Positions 34,132 through 43,364 of a DNA stretch of 61,472 bases are shown here, piece after piece. Every line of letters begins with the position of its first letter. The stretch's first letter is position 1. Location: the NCBI GenBank assembly GCA_004297395.1, contig SCUO01000075.1, positions 1-61,472 of the forward strand, read 5' to 3'. The notes beneath the pieces were generated by a model. It did not search any database. It had not been told where the DNA came from and saw only the letters and a program-made list of their open reading frames with translations. The DNA is from Chloroflexota bacterium. Its GTDB lineage: Bacteria; Chloroflexota; Limnocylindria; Limnocylindrales; CSP1-4. Position numbers and translations under genes: made by a program.

Positions 34132-35961
34132 TCAGTCCGGGCGGCGGGCGCTCGATTCCGCGGCCAGGCGGGCGGCCAGGTCCTCCCAGCCATCGGCCGG
34201 CTGCTGCTCGCCGGCGCGCGTCCGCGGCGAGGCCGTCCGCGCCTCGATCTCGCGATCGCCGAGGACCATCATGTACGGGACCTTCTGCTCTTGGGCCAGC
34301 CGGATCTTGTTCTGCATCCGGCCGTCCGAGGCGTCCACCTCGACCCGCAGGCCGCGAACGCGCATGACCGCCGCCAGCTCGCGGGCCGCCTCGAGGTGGC
34401 GATCGGCGATCGGGATGATCACCGCCTGAACCGGGGCCATCCAGAGCGGGAAGGCCCCGGCGAAATGCTCGACGAGGATGCCGATGAAGCGCTCGAGCGA
34501 GCCGTAGATCGCCCGATGGATCGCGATCGGGCGCTGCTCCGTGCCGTGCTCGTCGATGTAGGTCAGGTCGAACCGCTCGGGCAGCATCGTGAGATCGATC
34601 TGGATCGTCGCCATCTGCCACTCGCGGCCCAGGGCGTCGTCGATGTAGATGTCGATCTTGGGCGCGTAGAACGTGCCGTCCTTGGGCTTCAGCTCGTAGC
34701 TGATGTCGGCGGCGGCGAAGGCCTCGATCGTGAGCCGCTCGGCCCGCTCCCAGAGGGCCGGGTCGCCGATCGCCTTGTCCGGCTTGGTGGCGAAGCTGAA
34801 CCGCGGCTTCAGGCCAAACCAGCCGTAGGCCTCGCGGACCTCGCCGAGGAGGGCCACGATCTCGTCGGCCAGCTGGTCCGGCCGGACGTAGATGTGGGCG
34901 TCGTCCTGGATGAACTGGCGGACCCGGGTCAGGCCCGAGAGGGTCCCGGAGCGCTCGTTGCGGTGCAGCCGGCCGTACTCGTTGAAGCGCAGCGGCAGGT
35001 CGCGGTAGGAGCGCAGCCGGGAGCGATAGATGAACGTCGATTCCGGACAGTTCATCGGCTTGAGGCTGAAGGTCTGGCCCTCGGATTCGACGAGGAACAT
35101 GTTGTCGCGGTAGAGGTCCCAGTGGCCCGACTGGCGCCACAGCCGCTCGCTGACCACGATCGGCGTCGAGACCTCCTGGTAGCCGCGCCGGAGCTGGAGC
35201 TCTCGCATGGCCGATTCGAGGGTCCGCCAGATCGTTTGGCCCTTGGGATGCCAGAAGGCCGAGCCTGGCGAGACGTCGTGGAACGAGAACAGGTCCAGCT
35301 GGACGCCCAGCCGGCGATGGTCGCGCTTCTTTGCCTCGGCCCGGCGCCACAGGTAGCGCTCGAGGTCCGCGTCCGTCTCCCAGACCGTCCCGTAGATGCG
35401 CTGGAGCATCGGCCGCTTCTCGTCGCCGCGCCAGTACGCGCCGGCGACCGAGAGGAGCTTCAAGGGCCCGATCTTGCCGGTGCTCGCGACGTGAGGCCCC
35501 TTGCACAGGTCGCTGAACGGCCCATGCTCGTAGAACGAGGTGACGGGCGGCGGCTCGCCGGCCTCGGCCGCCCGCCGGGCGAGGTCGTCGAGGATCTCGA
35601 CCTTGTACGTCTGGCCCTGGCCCTCCGCCACGGCCCGGGCCTCGTCGAGCGGGATCTCCTTCCGGACGAAGGGGTGGCCGGCGGCGATGCTCTCCCGCAT
35701 CCGGGCCTCGATCGACTCGAGGTCGTCGGGCGTCAACGGCCGGGGCAGGTCGAAGTCGTAGTAGAAGCCATCGGCGATGGCCGGCCCGATCCCGAGCTTC
35801 GCGCCCGGGAAGAGGTCCAGGACGGCCTCGGCCATGACGTGGGCGGCGGAGTGCCGCATGGCGTCGAGGGCGTCGTGGGCGCCGGCATCGAGGAGTTCGT
35901 CGGCCGATCCGCGCGCGGGCGCCTCGAGGAGCTCCTCGTCCGCCCCTGCCTGCTCAACCAT
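34132..35961 (-). CDS. thrS: Threonyl-tRNA synthetase
   Basis: 609-residue class II synthetase. A short N-terminus leads into the editing domain with MRHSAAHVMAEAV; the catalytic core shows the zinc ligands Cys in LKPMNCPES, His in QDDAHIY and His in AIHRAIYGS; the C-terminal anticodon domain starts near AFPLWMAPVQAVI. The N-terminal TGS domain found in many ThrRS is absent. The ATG was preferred over a TTG seven codons upstream because the TTG overlaps the T-rich end of the leader terminator. Expression is predicted to be under T-box control. Confidence 0.95.
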   Translation of the reverse strand: MVEQAGADEELLEAPARGSADELLDAGAHDALDAMRHSAAHVMAEAVLDLFPGAKLGIGPAIADGFYYDFDLPRPLTPDDLESIEARMRESIAAGHPFVRKEIPLDEARAVAEGQGQTYKVEILDDLARRAAEAGEPPPVTSFYEHGPFSDLCKGPHVASTGKIGPLKLLSVAGAYWRGDEKRPMLQRIYGTVWETDADLERYLWRRAEAKKRDHRRLGVQLDLFSFHDVSPGSAFWHPKGQTIWRTLESAMRELQLRRGYQEVSTPIVVSERLWRQSGHWDLYRDNMFLVESEGQTFSLKPMNCPESTFIYRSRLRSYRDLPLRFNEYGRLHRNERSGTLSGLTRVRQFIQDDAHIYVRPDQLADEIVALLGEVREAYGWFGLKPRFSFATKPDKAIGDPALWERAERLTIEAFAAADISYELKPKDGTFYAPKIDIYIDDALGREWQMATIQIDLTMLPERFDLTYIDEHGTEQRPIAIHRAIYGSLERFIGILVEHFAGAFPLWMAPVQAVIIPIADRHLEAARELAAVMRVRGLRVEVDASDGRMQNKIRLAQEQKVPYMMVLGDREIEARTASPRTRAGEQQPADGWEDLAARLAAESSARRPD

Positions 35962-35980
35962 CGCCTGACCTGCCTCTCTC

Positions 35981-36240
35981 AAGAATCGAAACGACCTCCC
36001 GTCCGACAGGACGAGAGGTCATGCCTCCCGCGGTTCCACCCGCCTTCAACCCAACCGAGGCCCCGAGGCCGAGGTTGGGTCGCTCTCGTGCCGCGCTAAC
36101 GGGCGGACCCGGGCCGGTTCTCCGGTCGCTCGCGGGTGGTGCCGTCGCCGGTCGGTCGCCGGGCTTCCAGCCATGGCCCGGCTCTCTGGGACCGATCCCG
36201 TCGGGGCGTGTCCCGCTCATCGCGTTCGCTATCGAGGGGA
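35981..36240 (-). ncRNA. T-box riboswitch (threonine) upstream of thrS
   Basis: The minus strand has the T-box core GGGTGGAACCGCG at about 36030-36043, whose TGGA pairs with the uncharged tRNA acceptor end. Stem I features lie upstream: CAGAGAG-type bulge and GGCTGGAAGCC apical loop. A likely specifier is ACC followed by A (36140-36137), a threonine codon. The terminator is a 12-bp hairpin, GACCTCTCGTCC (36020-36009) with GGACGGGAGGTC (36004-35993) and loop TGTC, followed by GTTTCGATTCTT. Uncharged tRNA-Thr would favour the antiterminator and allow thrS transcription. Confidence 0.88.
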
Positions 36241-36284
36241 GGATACCCCACGGACCGCCGCGCTCCCCTGCCCAGCGGTCCGGG

Positions 36285-36361
36285 TGGTGGGCGGTACTGG
36301 ACTCGAACCAGTGGCCTCATGCATGTCAAGCATGTGCTCTAACCAACTGAGCTAACCGCCC
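36285..36361 (-). tRNA. tRNA-Val (anticodon GAC)
   Basis: 77 nt with encoded CCA. Acceptor stem GGGCGGT/ACCGCCC with discriminator A. D arm TTAGCTCAGTTGGTTAGAGC region; anticodon stem CATGC/GCATG with loop TTGACAT, anticodon GAC; T arm ACTGG-TTCGAGT-CCAGT. All paired regions are perfect. It lies directly upstream of the thrS T-box leader on the same strand, so read-through is possible. Confidence 0.96.
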
Positions 36362-36371
36362 GCGGCGGGAA

Positions 36372-36380
36372 AGGGTAGCA
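36372..36380 (-). promoter_or_regulatory. Extended -10 promoter of tRNA-Val
   Basis: TGCTACCCT on the minus strand; predicted start near 36365, about 4 nt before the mature tRNA 5' end. It overlaps the right arm of the hairpin at 36375-36406, so the same bases may serve promoter and terminator. Confidence 0.5.
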
Positions 36381-36406
36381 CGGCCCTTCGGCGGGCCGCG
36401 GGCTAC
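36375..36406 (-). terminator. Hairpin downstream of the collagen-like gene
   Basis: GTAGC (36375-36379) with GCTAC (36402-36406) and CGGCCC (36381-36386) with GGGCCG (36393-36398), loop of 6 nt with a small asymmetric bulge. On the minus strand it is followed by CCTTTCC. It lies in the 188-bp gap between the collagen-like gene and tRNA-Val. The rest of the gap has no coding frame I trust. Confidence 0.45.
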
Positions 36407-36549
36407 GTCGCCGGAGGGATCGGTCCGCGGAGTGGCCGGGCTCGGGGCATCGGGGTACAAGGGTCTGGCCACTCGATGCGTCGCCCCGTCCGACGAAGGG
36501 CCACCGCTGGTGGCCGCCTGGTAGGTGAGCAAGGCCGGAATCGGCGGCG

Positions 36550-37587
<1,038 letters not shown>

Positions 37588-37722
37588 TCAAGGCACACGG
37601 GTCGGGGGTGGATGTGCCAGGGGCGCCCCGCCTAGGGCCAGCATCGACAGGGGGGCGAGTCTCGGCCAGTGCCGAAGGGCCCCGGTATCCCAACCGAGTG
37701 ACCCGCGCCGCGTGGAAGAGGT

Positions 37723-37769
37723 AGCGCGGCCCTCCGGCCGAAGCCGCCAGATAACCGGAGGGCCGTGCT
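37723..37769 (-). terminator. Long GC-rich hairpin between the 32-aa gene and the collagen-like gene
   Basis: Perfect 11-bp arms CGGCCCTCCGG (37727-37737) and CCGGAGGGCCG (37755-37765), extendable to 15 bp with one mismatch or wobble; 17-nt loop. It is 16 bp after the stop of the 32-aa gene on the minus strand, so it probably ends that transcript. Its right flank (GCTACCTCTTCC) resembles the flank of the hairpin at 36375-36406. The remaining 140 bp up to the collagen-like gene hold no feature I can name. Confidence 0.55.
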
Positions 37770-37784
37770 CGATTGCTCGCCGTG

Positions 37785-37883
37785 TCAGCCGCCGGAGGTG
37801 AGGACCCCGCTGGCCCCGATCCAGCCGGCGACGACGACGGCCACGATGACGATGACGATGATCCAGCCCCGACTGAGCCGCAT
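37785..37883 (-). CDS. 32-aa single-pass membrane peptide
   Basis: A 32-codon frame: MRLSRGW, then a 16-residue hydrophobic helix (IIVIVIVAVVVAGWIG), then ASGVLTSGG. The ATG has AGGAGG at about 9 bp, a very strong ribosome binding site. It starts 14 bp after the secreted protein gene on the same strand and is followed by a strong hairpin, so the pair forms a two-gene unit. The basic N-terminus and length fit a small inner-membrane protein with the C-terminus outside. Possible roles (partner of the secreted protein, toxin-like peptide) are speculation. Confidence 0.65.
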   Translation of the reverse strand: MRLSRGWIIVIVIVAVVVAGWIGASGVLTSGG

Positions 37884-37897
37884 CGACGTCTCCTCCT

Positions 37898-38473
37898 CTA
37901 CCAGATCTGGATGCAGCATTGGGCTCCGGTCTTGCCGTTGATCGAGGCGCGCATGCCGTGGCTCACCGTGATCGGCGAGCCCTTCCAGATGAACGCCACG
38001 TCGAAGTTCGAGCCGTAGTTCGTGTCCGGCTGGCCGTTGTGGTAGCTCCCGCACCAGTTGATGCTGACCGTGTAGCCGATGGCCGCCTGGGTGCAGGTGA
38101 CCGACGTCCACCAGACCTTGCCGGTCGACGAGTTCCGGACATAGGTTGCCGTAGCGGTGACTGACCAGACGAGCAGGATCGACTGGTTCTTGATCCAGGT
38201 CGATCCGCAATGGGTGTAGCCGGACGGCACATAGCAGCCGGCCGTCGCGACGACGCCGCCCTGGGAGCCGCCGCCGGTCTCAGCCACGATGAAGCACGCA
38301 TTCCTTGCCGATTCGCCCGAGGCCGCCATGGCGGCTTCGCACTCCGCCCCGGATATCCGGACCTTGGTCACCGACTGGGCGGCCGACGCCACCCCCGGCG
38401 CCGCCATGGCAAGGAGAAGACTCCCCGCCAGGACGAGCACCACGCTTCGCCGCCGCCCTGCTATCTGGTTCAC
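37898..38473 (-). CDS. Secreted Cys-containing protein of unknown function
   Basis: 191 residues with a signal peptide cleaved near ASA-AQ (about residue 32). The mature part has about eight Cys (for example SGAECEAAM, RNACFIV, TAGCYV, THCGST, VTCTQA, NWCGSY and a final CCIQIW), Gly/Ser-rich turns, and WSVTATATYVRNSSTGKVW, which suggests a compact beta domain with disulfides. I do not recognise the family. Start GTG with GAGGG about 6 bp upstream. Paired with the 32-aa membrane peptide downstream. Could be an adhesin, inhibitor or bacteriocin-like protein; none is shown. Confidence 0.65.
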   Translation of the reverse strand: MNQIAGRRRSVVLVLAGSLLLAMAAPGVASAAQSVTKVRISGAECEAAMAASGESARNACFIVAETGGGSQGGVVATAGCYVPSGYTHCGSTWIKNQSILLVWSVTATATYVRNSSTGKVWWTSVTCTQAAIGYTVSINWCGSYHNGQPDTNYGSNFDVAFIWKGSPITVSHGMRASINGKTGAQCCIQIW

Positions 38474-38590
38474 GCCCGACCCTCGTTTCCCTGTGGCGGG
38501 CGGCGGTGGATGGGTGGGACGCTAGCAGCGGCCGCTTATCGGGCGCTTATCCGGGCCGCGTCGATCCGCCGACCCGGCGATGATGGCGAC

Positions 38591-39493
38591 GTGCCAGCCG
38601 ACGGATACGCCCTCATCGACGCCGGGGACGGCCGCCGCCTGGAGCGATTCGGCGACTTCGTCACGGACCGGCCGTCGCCGGCGGCGGCGGAACCAAGGCG
38701 CGCCCCGGAGCGATGGGCGGACGCCGCGGTCTACCATCCCGGGAGCGGCTGGTGGTCGCCCGACGGGACGGCGCTCGACGAGGTCGGCCACGCCGTCGAG
38801 ATCGAGGGCCTGACGATCGAAGTCCGGCCTGCGGCCGGCGGGCAGGTGGGGCTCTTTCCGGAGCACCTTGCCAACGCCGCCTGGCTCCGCCGCGCCATCG
38901 GCCGCCGGCTCGGCATCGACCGCCCGGCGCTCCCGGGAAACGCTGCCCCGGCCGGCGATCCGCCCGAGGTCCTGAACCTGTTCGCCTACACCGGCCTCGC
39001 AACCCTCGTTGCCGCCGCGGCCGGCGCCCACGTCGTCCACGTCGACGCCTCGCGGCCGGCGGTCGCCTGGGCCCGCCGCAACGCCGAGCTCAGCGGTCTC
39101 GCCGAGCGGCCGATCCGCTGGATCGTCGACGACGCCCTGGCCTTCGTACGGCGCGAGGCCCGGCGAGGACGCCGCTACGCCGGGCTCATCCTGGACCCGC
39201 CGTCGTACGGCCACAGGGGCCGCGGCGGCAGGGCCGGCTGGCAGCTCGAGGGCGGGCTCGTCGAGCTCCTCGACGCCTGCGCCGGCGTGGTTGGGCCCGA
39301 CGCCTTCTGCCTCCTGACCGCGCACACGCCGGGCTGGGACCCGGATCGGCTGGCGATGACCCTCGCCACCTCGACCGATGCCGACGCCCGGGACATCGAG
39401 GCCCTCGCCCTCGGCCTGGAGGCCCAGAGCGGCGCCGTCCTGCGGCTGGGCGCGGCTGCCCGGTTCGACCCGCTCCGCGGCGACGGGCGATGA
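38591..39493 (+). CDS. Class I SAM-dependent methyltransferase (RlmI/RlmK-like)
   Basis: 300 residues. The Rossmann core has VLNLFAYTGLATLVAAAAGA (SAM site), HVDASRPAVAWARRNAELSG (acidic ribose-binding residue) and the catalytic-type ILDPPSYGH, as in rRNA cytosine-C5 or guanine methyltransferases of the RlmI/RlmK group. No PUA domain precedes it, so the target is uncertain. GTG start chosen because the frame upstream enters the divergent promoter region. Its stop overlaps the next gene by 4 bp, and both may modify RNA. Confidence 0.8.
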   Translation: MPADGYALIDAGDGRRLERFGDFVTDRPSPAAAEPRRAPERWADAAVYHPGSGWWSPDGTALDEVGHAVEIEGLTIEVRPAAGGQVGLFPEHLANAAWLRRAIGRRLGIDRPALPGNAAPAGDPPEVLNLFAYTGLATLVAAAAGAHVVHVDASRPAVAWARRNAELSGLAERPIRWIVDDALAFVRREARRGRRYAGLILDPPSYGHRGRGGRAGWQLEGGLVELLDACAGVVGPDAFCLLTAHTPGWDPDRLAMTLATSTDADARDIEALALGLEAQSGAVLRLGAAARFDPLRGDGR

Positions 39494-40332
39494 TGCGCGC
39501 GATGCCTGCCATCGACAGCACCCACAACCCCCGGATCCGGGCTGCGGCCGCCCTCCGCGAGCGGCGCGACCGGACGGCGACCGGGCTGGCCCTCGTCGAC
39601 GGCGCCCGGGAGTGCCGGCGGGCGCTCGAGGCCGGGGTGGTGGTCGAGTCGGCGTTCATCTGCCCGCCGCTGCTCCGCAGCGAGGATGCGCTGGCCGCGG
39701 TCACCGCCCTTCGGCCCGCGGGCGTGACCCCCCTCGAGGTCTCCGAGCGGGCCTTCGAGGCGCTCGCCTACGGCGATCGTTCGGACGGGGTGATCCTCGT
39801 CGTCCGGGCGCCGTCGACGCGCCTGGAGGACCTCGCGATCGGCGACTCGCCGCTGGTGCTCGTCACCGAGGACGTCGAGAAGCCGGGCAACCTCGGGGCC
39901 GTCCTGCGAACCGCCGACGCGGCCGGCTGTGACGCGGTCATCGCGATCGGCGGCACCGACCCCTTCAACCCGAACGTCATCCGGGCGAGCATCGGGACCG
40001 TTTTCAGCGTGCCCTTCGCGGCGACGTCGGCCGGCGCCGCCCTCGACTGGCTCCGTGCCCGTGACGTCAGGCTGGTCGCCGCACGCGTCGACGCGGCCAC
40101 CCTCTACACGGACGCGGACCTCCGCGGCGCCCTGGCCATCATCCTCGGCAGCGAGGCGACCGGCCTGTCCGAGGCCTGGCTCGGGCCCGACATCGAGGCC
40201 GTTCGGCTGCCGATGCTCGGTCTCGCCGACAGCCTCAACGTCTCGGCCAGCGCGGCGATCCTCGCCTTCGAGGCCCGGCGCCAGCGCGGCGTCCCGGAAC
40301 GACCATCGACACCAGCGGGAGGGACCAGGTGA
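39490..40332 (+). CDS. TrmH family RNA 2'-O-methyltransferase
   Basis: 280-residue SpoU/TrmH-type knotted methyltransferase. N-terminal substrate-binding domain (1-110), then motif 1 VEKPGNLGAVLRTADAAGCDAV, motif 2 ALAIILGSEATGLSEAW and motif 3 RLPMLGLADSLNVSASAAI. These SPOUT motifs form the trefoil SAM site. Targets are 2'-O-ribose positions in rRNA or tRNA; which one cannot be told. ATG overlaps the upstream stop (ATGA), and its stop overlaps the oxidoreductase GTG by 4 bp. Confidence 0.9.
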   Translation: MMRAMPAIDSTHNPRIRAAAALRERRDRTATGLALVDGARECRRALEAGVVVESAFICPPLLRSEDALAAVTALRPAGVTPLEVSERAFEALAYGDRSDGVILVVRAPSTRLEDLAIGDSPLVLVTEDVEKPGNLGAVLRTADAAGCDAVIAIGGTDPFNPNVIRASIGTVFSVPFAATSAGAALDWLRARDVRLVAARVDAATLYTDADLRGALAIILGSEATGLSEAWLGPDIEAVRLPMLGLADSLNVSASAAILAFEARRQRGVPERPSTPAGGTR

Positions 40333-41714
40333 CCCACCAGGTCTTCGACTTCGTCATCATCGGCGCCGGTCCGGCCGGCGAATCGGCGGCCTACGCGGCC
40401 CGTGGCCGTGGCGCTACCGTGGCCATCGTCGACCGCCGCTGGTTCGGCGGCAGCTGCCCCCACATCGGCTGCGTCCCCTCGAAGGCCCTCCTCCACGCCG
40501 CGGCCGAGCACCGCGCCAACCCGGCGACGTATGACTGGCCGCGGGCATCGCGCCGGCGCGACTACATGGTCAATCGCCCGGAAACCGCCCCCGAGCCCGA
40601 TGACGCCTCGCACGTCCGGGGCCTCCGCGATGCCGGGGCGACGACCTACCGGGGCATCGGCCGAATCGCCGCGCGCGGGGTCGTCGAGGTCGCCCACGAT
40701 GGCGAGACCCACCGCCTCGAGGCCCGCGAGGTCGTGATCGCGACCGGTTCCCGGTCCCGCCGGCCGCCGATCCCCGGCCTCGAGGCGATCGCGACCTGGA
40801 CGAACGAGCACGCGACGCTCGCCCGGGAGCTTCCCCGCTCGCTCCTCGTCCTCGGCGGCGGGCCGACCGGCTGCGAGCTGGCCCAGGTCTATGCCCGCTT
40901 CGGCGTCCCGACCTCGATCGTCCAGTCCGGCCCGCGCCTGGCCCCCACCGACCATCCCCGCAACTCGGCGGTCATCGCCGAAGCACTCCGGCGCGACGGC
41001 GTCGATGTCCGGCTCAACGTCCGGGCAGCGGCCGCGAGGGCCGGCGCCGGGGTGGACGGGGCGCACGTCATCGAGCTGTCGGATGGCTCGACGGCCGAAG
41101 GCCACGCGATCCTCCTGGCGGTCGGCCGGGACGTCGATCTCGACGAGCTGGGCCTGGAGGCCTACGGCGTGGACGCCAGCGGCCGGACGCCCTTCCCCCG
41201 CGACGGACGATTGCGACTGGCCGACGGCCTGTGGGCCATCGGCGACCCGGCCGGGCCCGAGCTCCACACCCACCAGGCCCACTACCAGGGCGAGATCGCC
41301 GTCCGGATGGCCCTCGGCGACGACGTCGCCCCCGACTACCGGGCCCTGCCGCGGGCGACGTACATGGACCCCGAGGCAGCGTCCGTGGGCCTGACCCCGG
41401 AACAGGCGTCGTCGGCCGGCTTCGACTGCTTCGAGCTCGTGGCCGAGTTCGCGACCTCGGCCCGCGGCTACGGCGTCGAGGCCGACCTGGGACACGTCGC
41501 GATCCTCGTCGACCGCGGCTCGCGGACCCTCATCGGCGCGGCGATGGCCTGCCTCGACGCCTCGGCCGCGATCCACGAATGTGTCCTGGCGATCAAGGCC
41601 CGGGTCCCGATCGAGGTCCTGGCCGACACGATCCACGCCTTCCCGTCGACCTCGCGGATCCTCAACGGCCTGTTCCACGACGCCGCGGAGCGGCTGGCCG
41701 GTCCGCGGGGCTGA
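40329..41714 (+). CDS. FAD/NAD(P) oxidoreductase, mercuric reductase/lipoamide dehydrogenase family
   Basis: 461 residues of the class I pyridine nucleotide-disulfide fold. FAD site VIIGAGPAGESAAYAARG; redox disulfide GGSCPHIGCVPSK (two Cys spaced as in the family); NAD(P) site LVLGGGPTGCELAQVYARFG; C-terminal dimer domain. In true lipoamide dehydrogenases and glutathione reductases the dimer domain supplies a HP...E dyad; here the segment reads HAFPSTSRILNG, so His is Phe and Glu is not in place. It is therefore not a standard lipoamide dehydrogenase; substrate unknown. Coupled to the TrmH gene by a GTGA overlap. Confidence 0.85.
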   Translation: MTHQVFDFVIIGAGPAGESAAYAARGRGATVAIVDRRWFGGSCPHIGCVPSKALLHAAAEHRANPATYDWPRASRRRDYMVNRPETAPEPDDASHVRGLRDAGATTYRGIGRIAARGVVEVAHDGETHRLEAREVVIATGSRSRRPPIPGLEAIATWTNEHATLARELPRSLLVLGGGPTGCELAQVYARFGVPTSIVQSGPRLAPTDHPRNSAVIAEALRRDGVDVRLNVRAAAARAGAGVDGAHVIELSDGSTAEGHAILLAVGRDVDLDELGLEAYGVDASGRTPFPRDGRLRLADGLWAIGDPAGPELHTHQAHYQGEIAVRMALGDDVAPDYRALPRATYMDPEAASVGLTPEQASSAGFDCFELVAEFATSARGYGVEADLGHVAILVDRGSRTLIGAAMACLDASAAIHECVLAIKARVPIEVLADTIHAFPSTSRILNGLFHDAAERLAGPRG

Positions 41715-41738
41715 CGCGGACGCGTCACGTCAGGCGCC

Positions 41739-43364
41739 TCACTCCTCGAAGGCGACCTCGCCGTCGATCATCACGAGCCGGGGGCGGACGTCGGCGAAGC
41801 TCGGCGGGGCCTCCTCGCCCGGCTCGCGCGGCGCGGCCGGGAGGACGATGAGGTCGGCTCGCGCGCCCGGGACGAGGCGGCCCCGGTCGGGCTCGCGGGC
41901 GGTCGTCGCCGGCCCGATCGTCGCCGCCCGGAGGGCTTCTTCGAGGGTCAGTCCCTCATCGGGCCCAAAGGCCGGAGCGTCGCTCCCCCACCCCGGATCC
42001 CGGCGCAGGACGGCCATCGCGATGCCGGGCCACGGGTCGATCGGCTCGACCGGGGCATCGGTGCCGAAGGCGAGCACGGCGCCGCTCTCGAGCAGGCTCC
42101 GCCAGGGATAGGCCCAGGCCTCGGCCCGCTCGCCCCAGTCGCGCCGGGCCGTGACCGCATCCTCGCGGAGGTGGACCGGCTGGACCGACGCCGCGATCCC
42201 GCCGGCCGCGAATCGCCCGAGGTCGTCCGGGTGGAGGAGCTGGACGTGTTCGACGCGGGGCATGAGGGCGACCCGGTCGACGGTCGGTGCGAGGGCCTCC
42301 AGGGCCGCCCGCGCGGCGGCGTCGCCGATGGCGTGGACCTGGCTCGCGATCCCGAGCTCGGCCGCCTGCTCGGCCAGGTCGCGCAGAAGCTCCGGCGGCG
42401 TCCGGAAGACGCCGCGGTCGTCAGCCGTGCCGGTCCGCGGGTCGATGAGCGCGGCGGTCTGCGATCCGAGCGTCCCGTCGGCGAACAGCTTGAGCCAGCC
42501 GACGGTCGCCCGGCCGTCCGGGCGTGACCCCAGCCGCTGGCCGCTGCGAAGCCCTCGCGCCGCCGCGACCTCGAGCCCTTCCGAGCGAAGGCAGGCGTGG
42601 ACCCGGAGCGGCAGGTCGCCCGCATCGGCCATCGCACCGTAGGCATCGAAAGCGGTCAGCGCCGGATCTGGCGTGATGTTGCCCGGATCGTGGACCCCGA
42701 CCACGCCCAGGGCGGCGAGCTGCCGGCCCATCGCTCCGACGAGCCGGCGGACCTCTGGTTCGGTCGGGCTCGGGACGCGATCGCTGACGAGGGGACAGGC
42801 GTTCTCGAGGAGCACGCCCTCGGGTGACCCGTCGGCGAGCCGCCGGATGATCCCGCCATCGGGGTCGGACAGGTCAGCGTCGACGCCGCCGATCGCGAGG
42901 GCGGCCGGGCTGGCCCAGACCGCATGGTGATCGAACGACCAGAGCGCGGCGGCGCGACCGGGGGCCGCGCGCTCCAGGTCCGCCGCCGCTGGCCAGCGGC
43001 CCCAGCGCCGCTGGTCCCAGCCCGCGCCGAGAAGCCAGGCGCCCGCCGGCAGGGCCGCGTGGGCCGCCGCCAGCATCGCCAGGCCGTCGTCGAGGGTCAG
43101 CGCCAAGGTCAGATCGACGTGCTCGGCGGCGATGGCCGCCTCGACCAGGTGGAGGTGGGCATCGATGAGCCCGGGGATCGCGATCTCACCCGGCTCGAGC
43201 TCGATCCGGAGGGTGTGGGGGTCGGCCCGGGTCTCGAGCTCCACCGCGCTGCCGGCGGAGGCGACCCGGCCGCCCCGGATCCCGACGGCCTCGACCCAGC
43301 CGAAGCCATGGTCGCCCGCGAGGGTCGCGACCCGGGAGCCCGTGACGAGGGCATCGAGCGGCAT
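41739..43364 (-). CDS. Amidohydrolase family 3 (YtcJ-like)
   Basis: 541-residue metal-dependent hydrolase. GLIDAHLHLVEAA carries the first His pair; HAIGDAAARAALEAL and RVEHVQLLHPDD supply further ligands; AFGTDAPVEPIDPW holds the catalytic Asp. LWSFDHHAVWAS and GWLKLFADGTLGS are typical of the YtcJ group. Substrates of this group are varied and not predictable here. ATG shares its A with the TGA of the asparaginase gene (TGATG), so the two are translationally coupled. It converges with the oxidoreductase gene, 24 bp apart. Confidence 0.88.
   Translation of the reverse strand: MPLDALVTGSRVATLAGDHGFGWVEAVGIRGGRVASAGSAVELETRADPHTLRIELEPGEIAIPGLIDAHLHLVEAAIAAEHVDLTLALTLDDGLAMLAAAHAALPAGAWLLGAGWDQRRWGRWPAAADLERAAPGRAAALWSFDHHAVWASPAALAIGGVDADLSDPDGGIIRRLADGSPEGVLLENACPLVSDRVPSPTEPEVRRLVGAMGRQLAALGVVGVHDPGNITPDPALTAFDAYGAMADAGDLPLRVHACLRSEGLEVAAARGLRSGQRLGSRPDGRATVGWLKLFADGTLGSQTAALIDPRTGTADDRGVFRTPPELLRDLAEQAAELGIASQVHAIGDAAARAALEALAPTVDRVALMPRVEHVQLLHPDDLGRFAAGGIAASVQPVHLREDAVTARRDWGERAEAWAYPWRSLLESGAVLAFGTDAPVEPIDPWPGIAMAVLRRDPGWGSDAPAFGPDEGLTLEEALRAATIGPATTAREPDRGRLVPGARADLIVLPAAPREPGEEAPPSFADVRPRLVMIDGEVAFEE

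Noticed and set aside
32921-35506. Long minus-strand frame ending in bL35
   Set aside because: Everything upstream of the bL35 GTG is out-of-frame thrS and infC sequence; only the last 65 residues are real.
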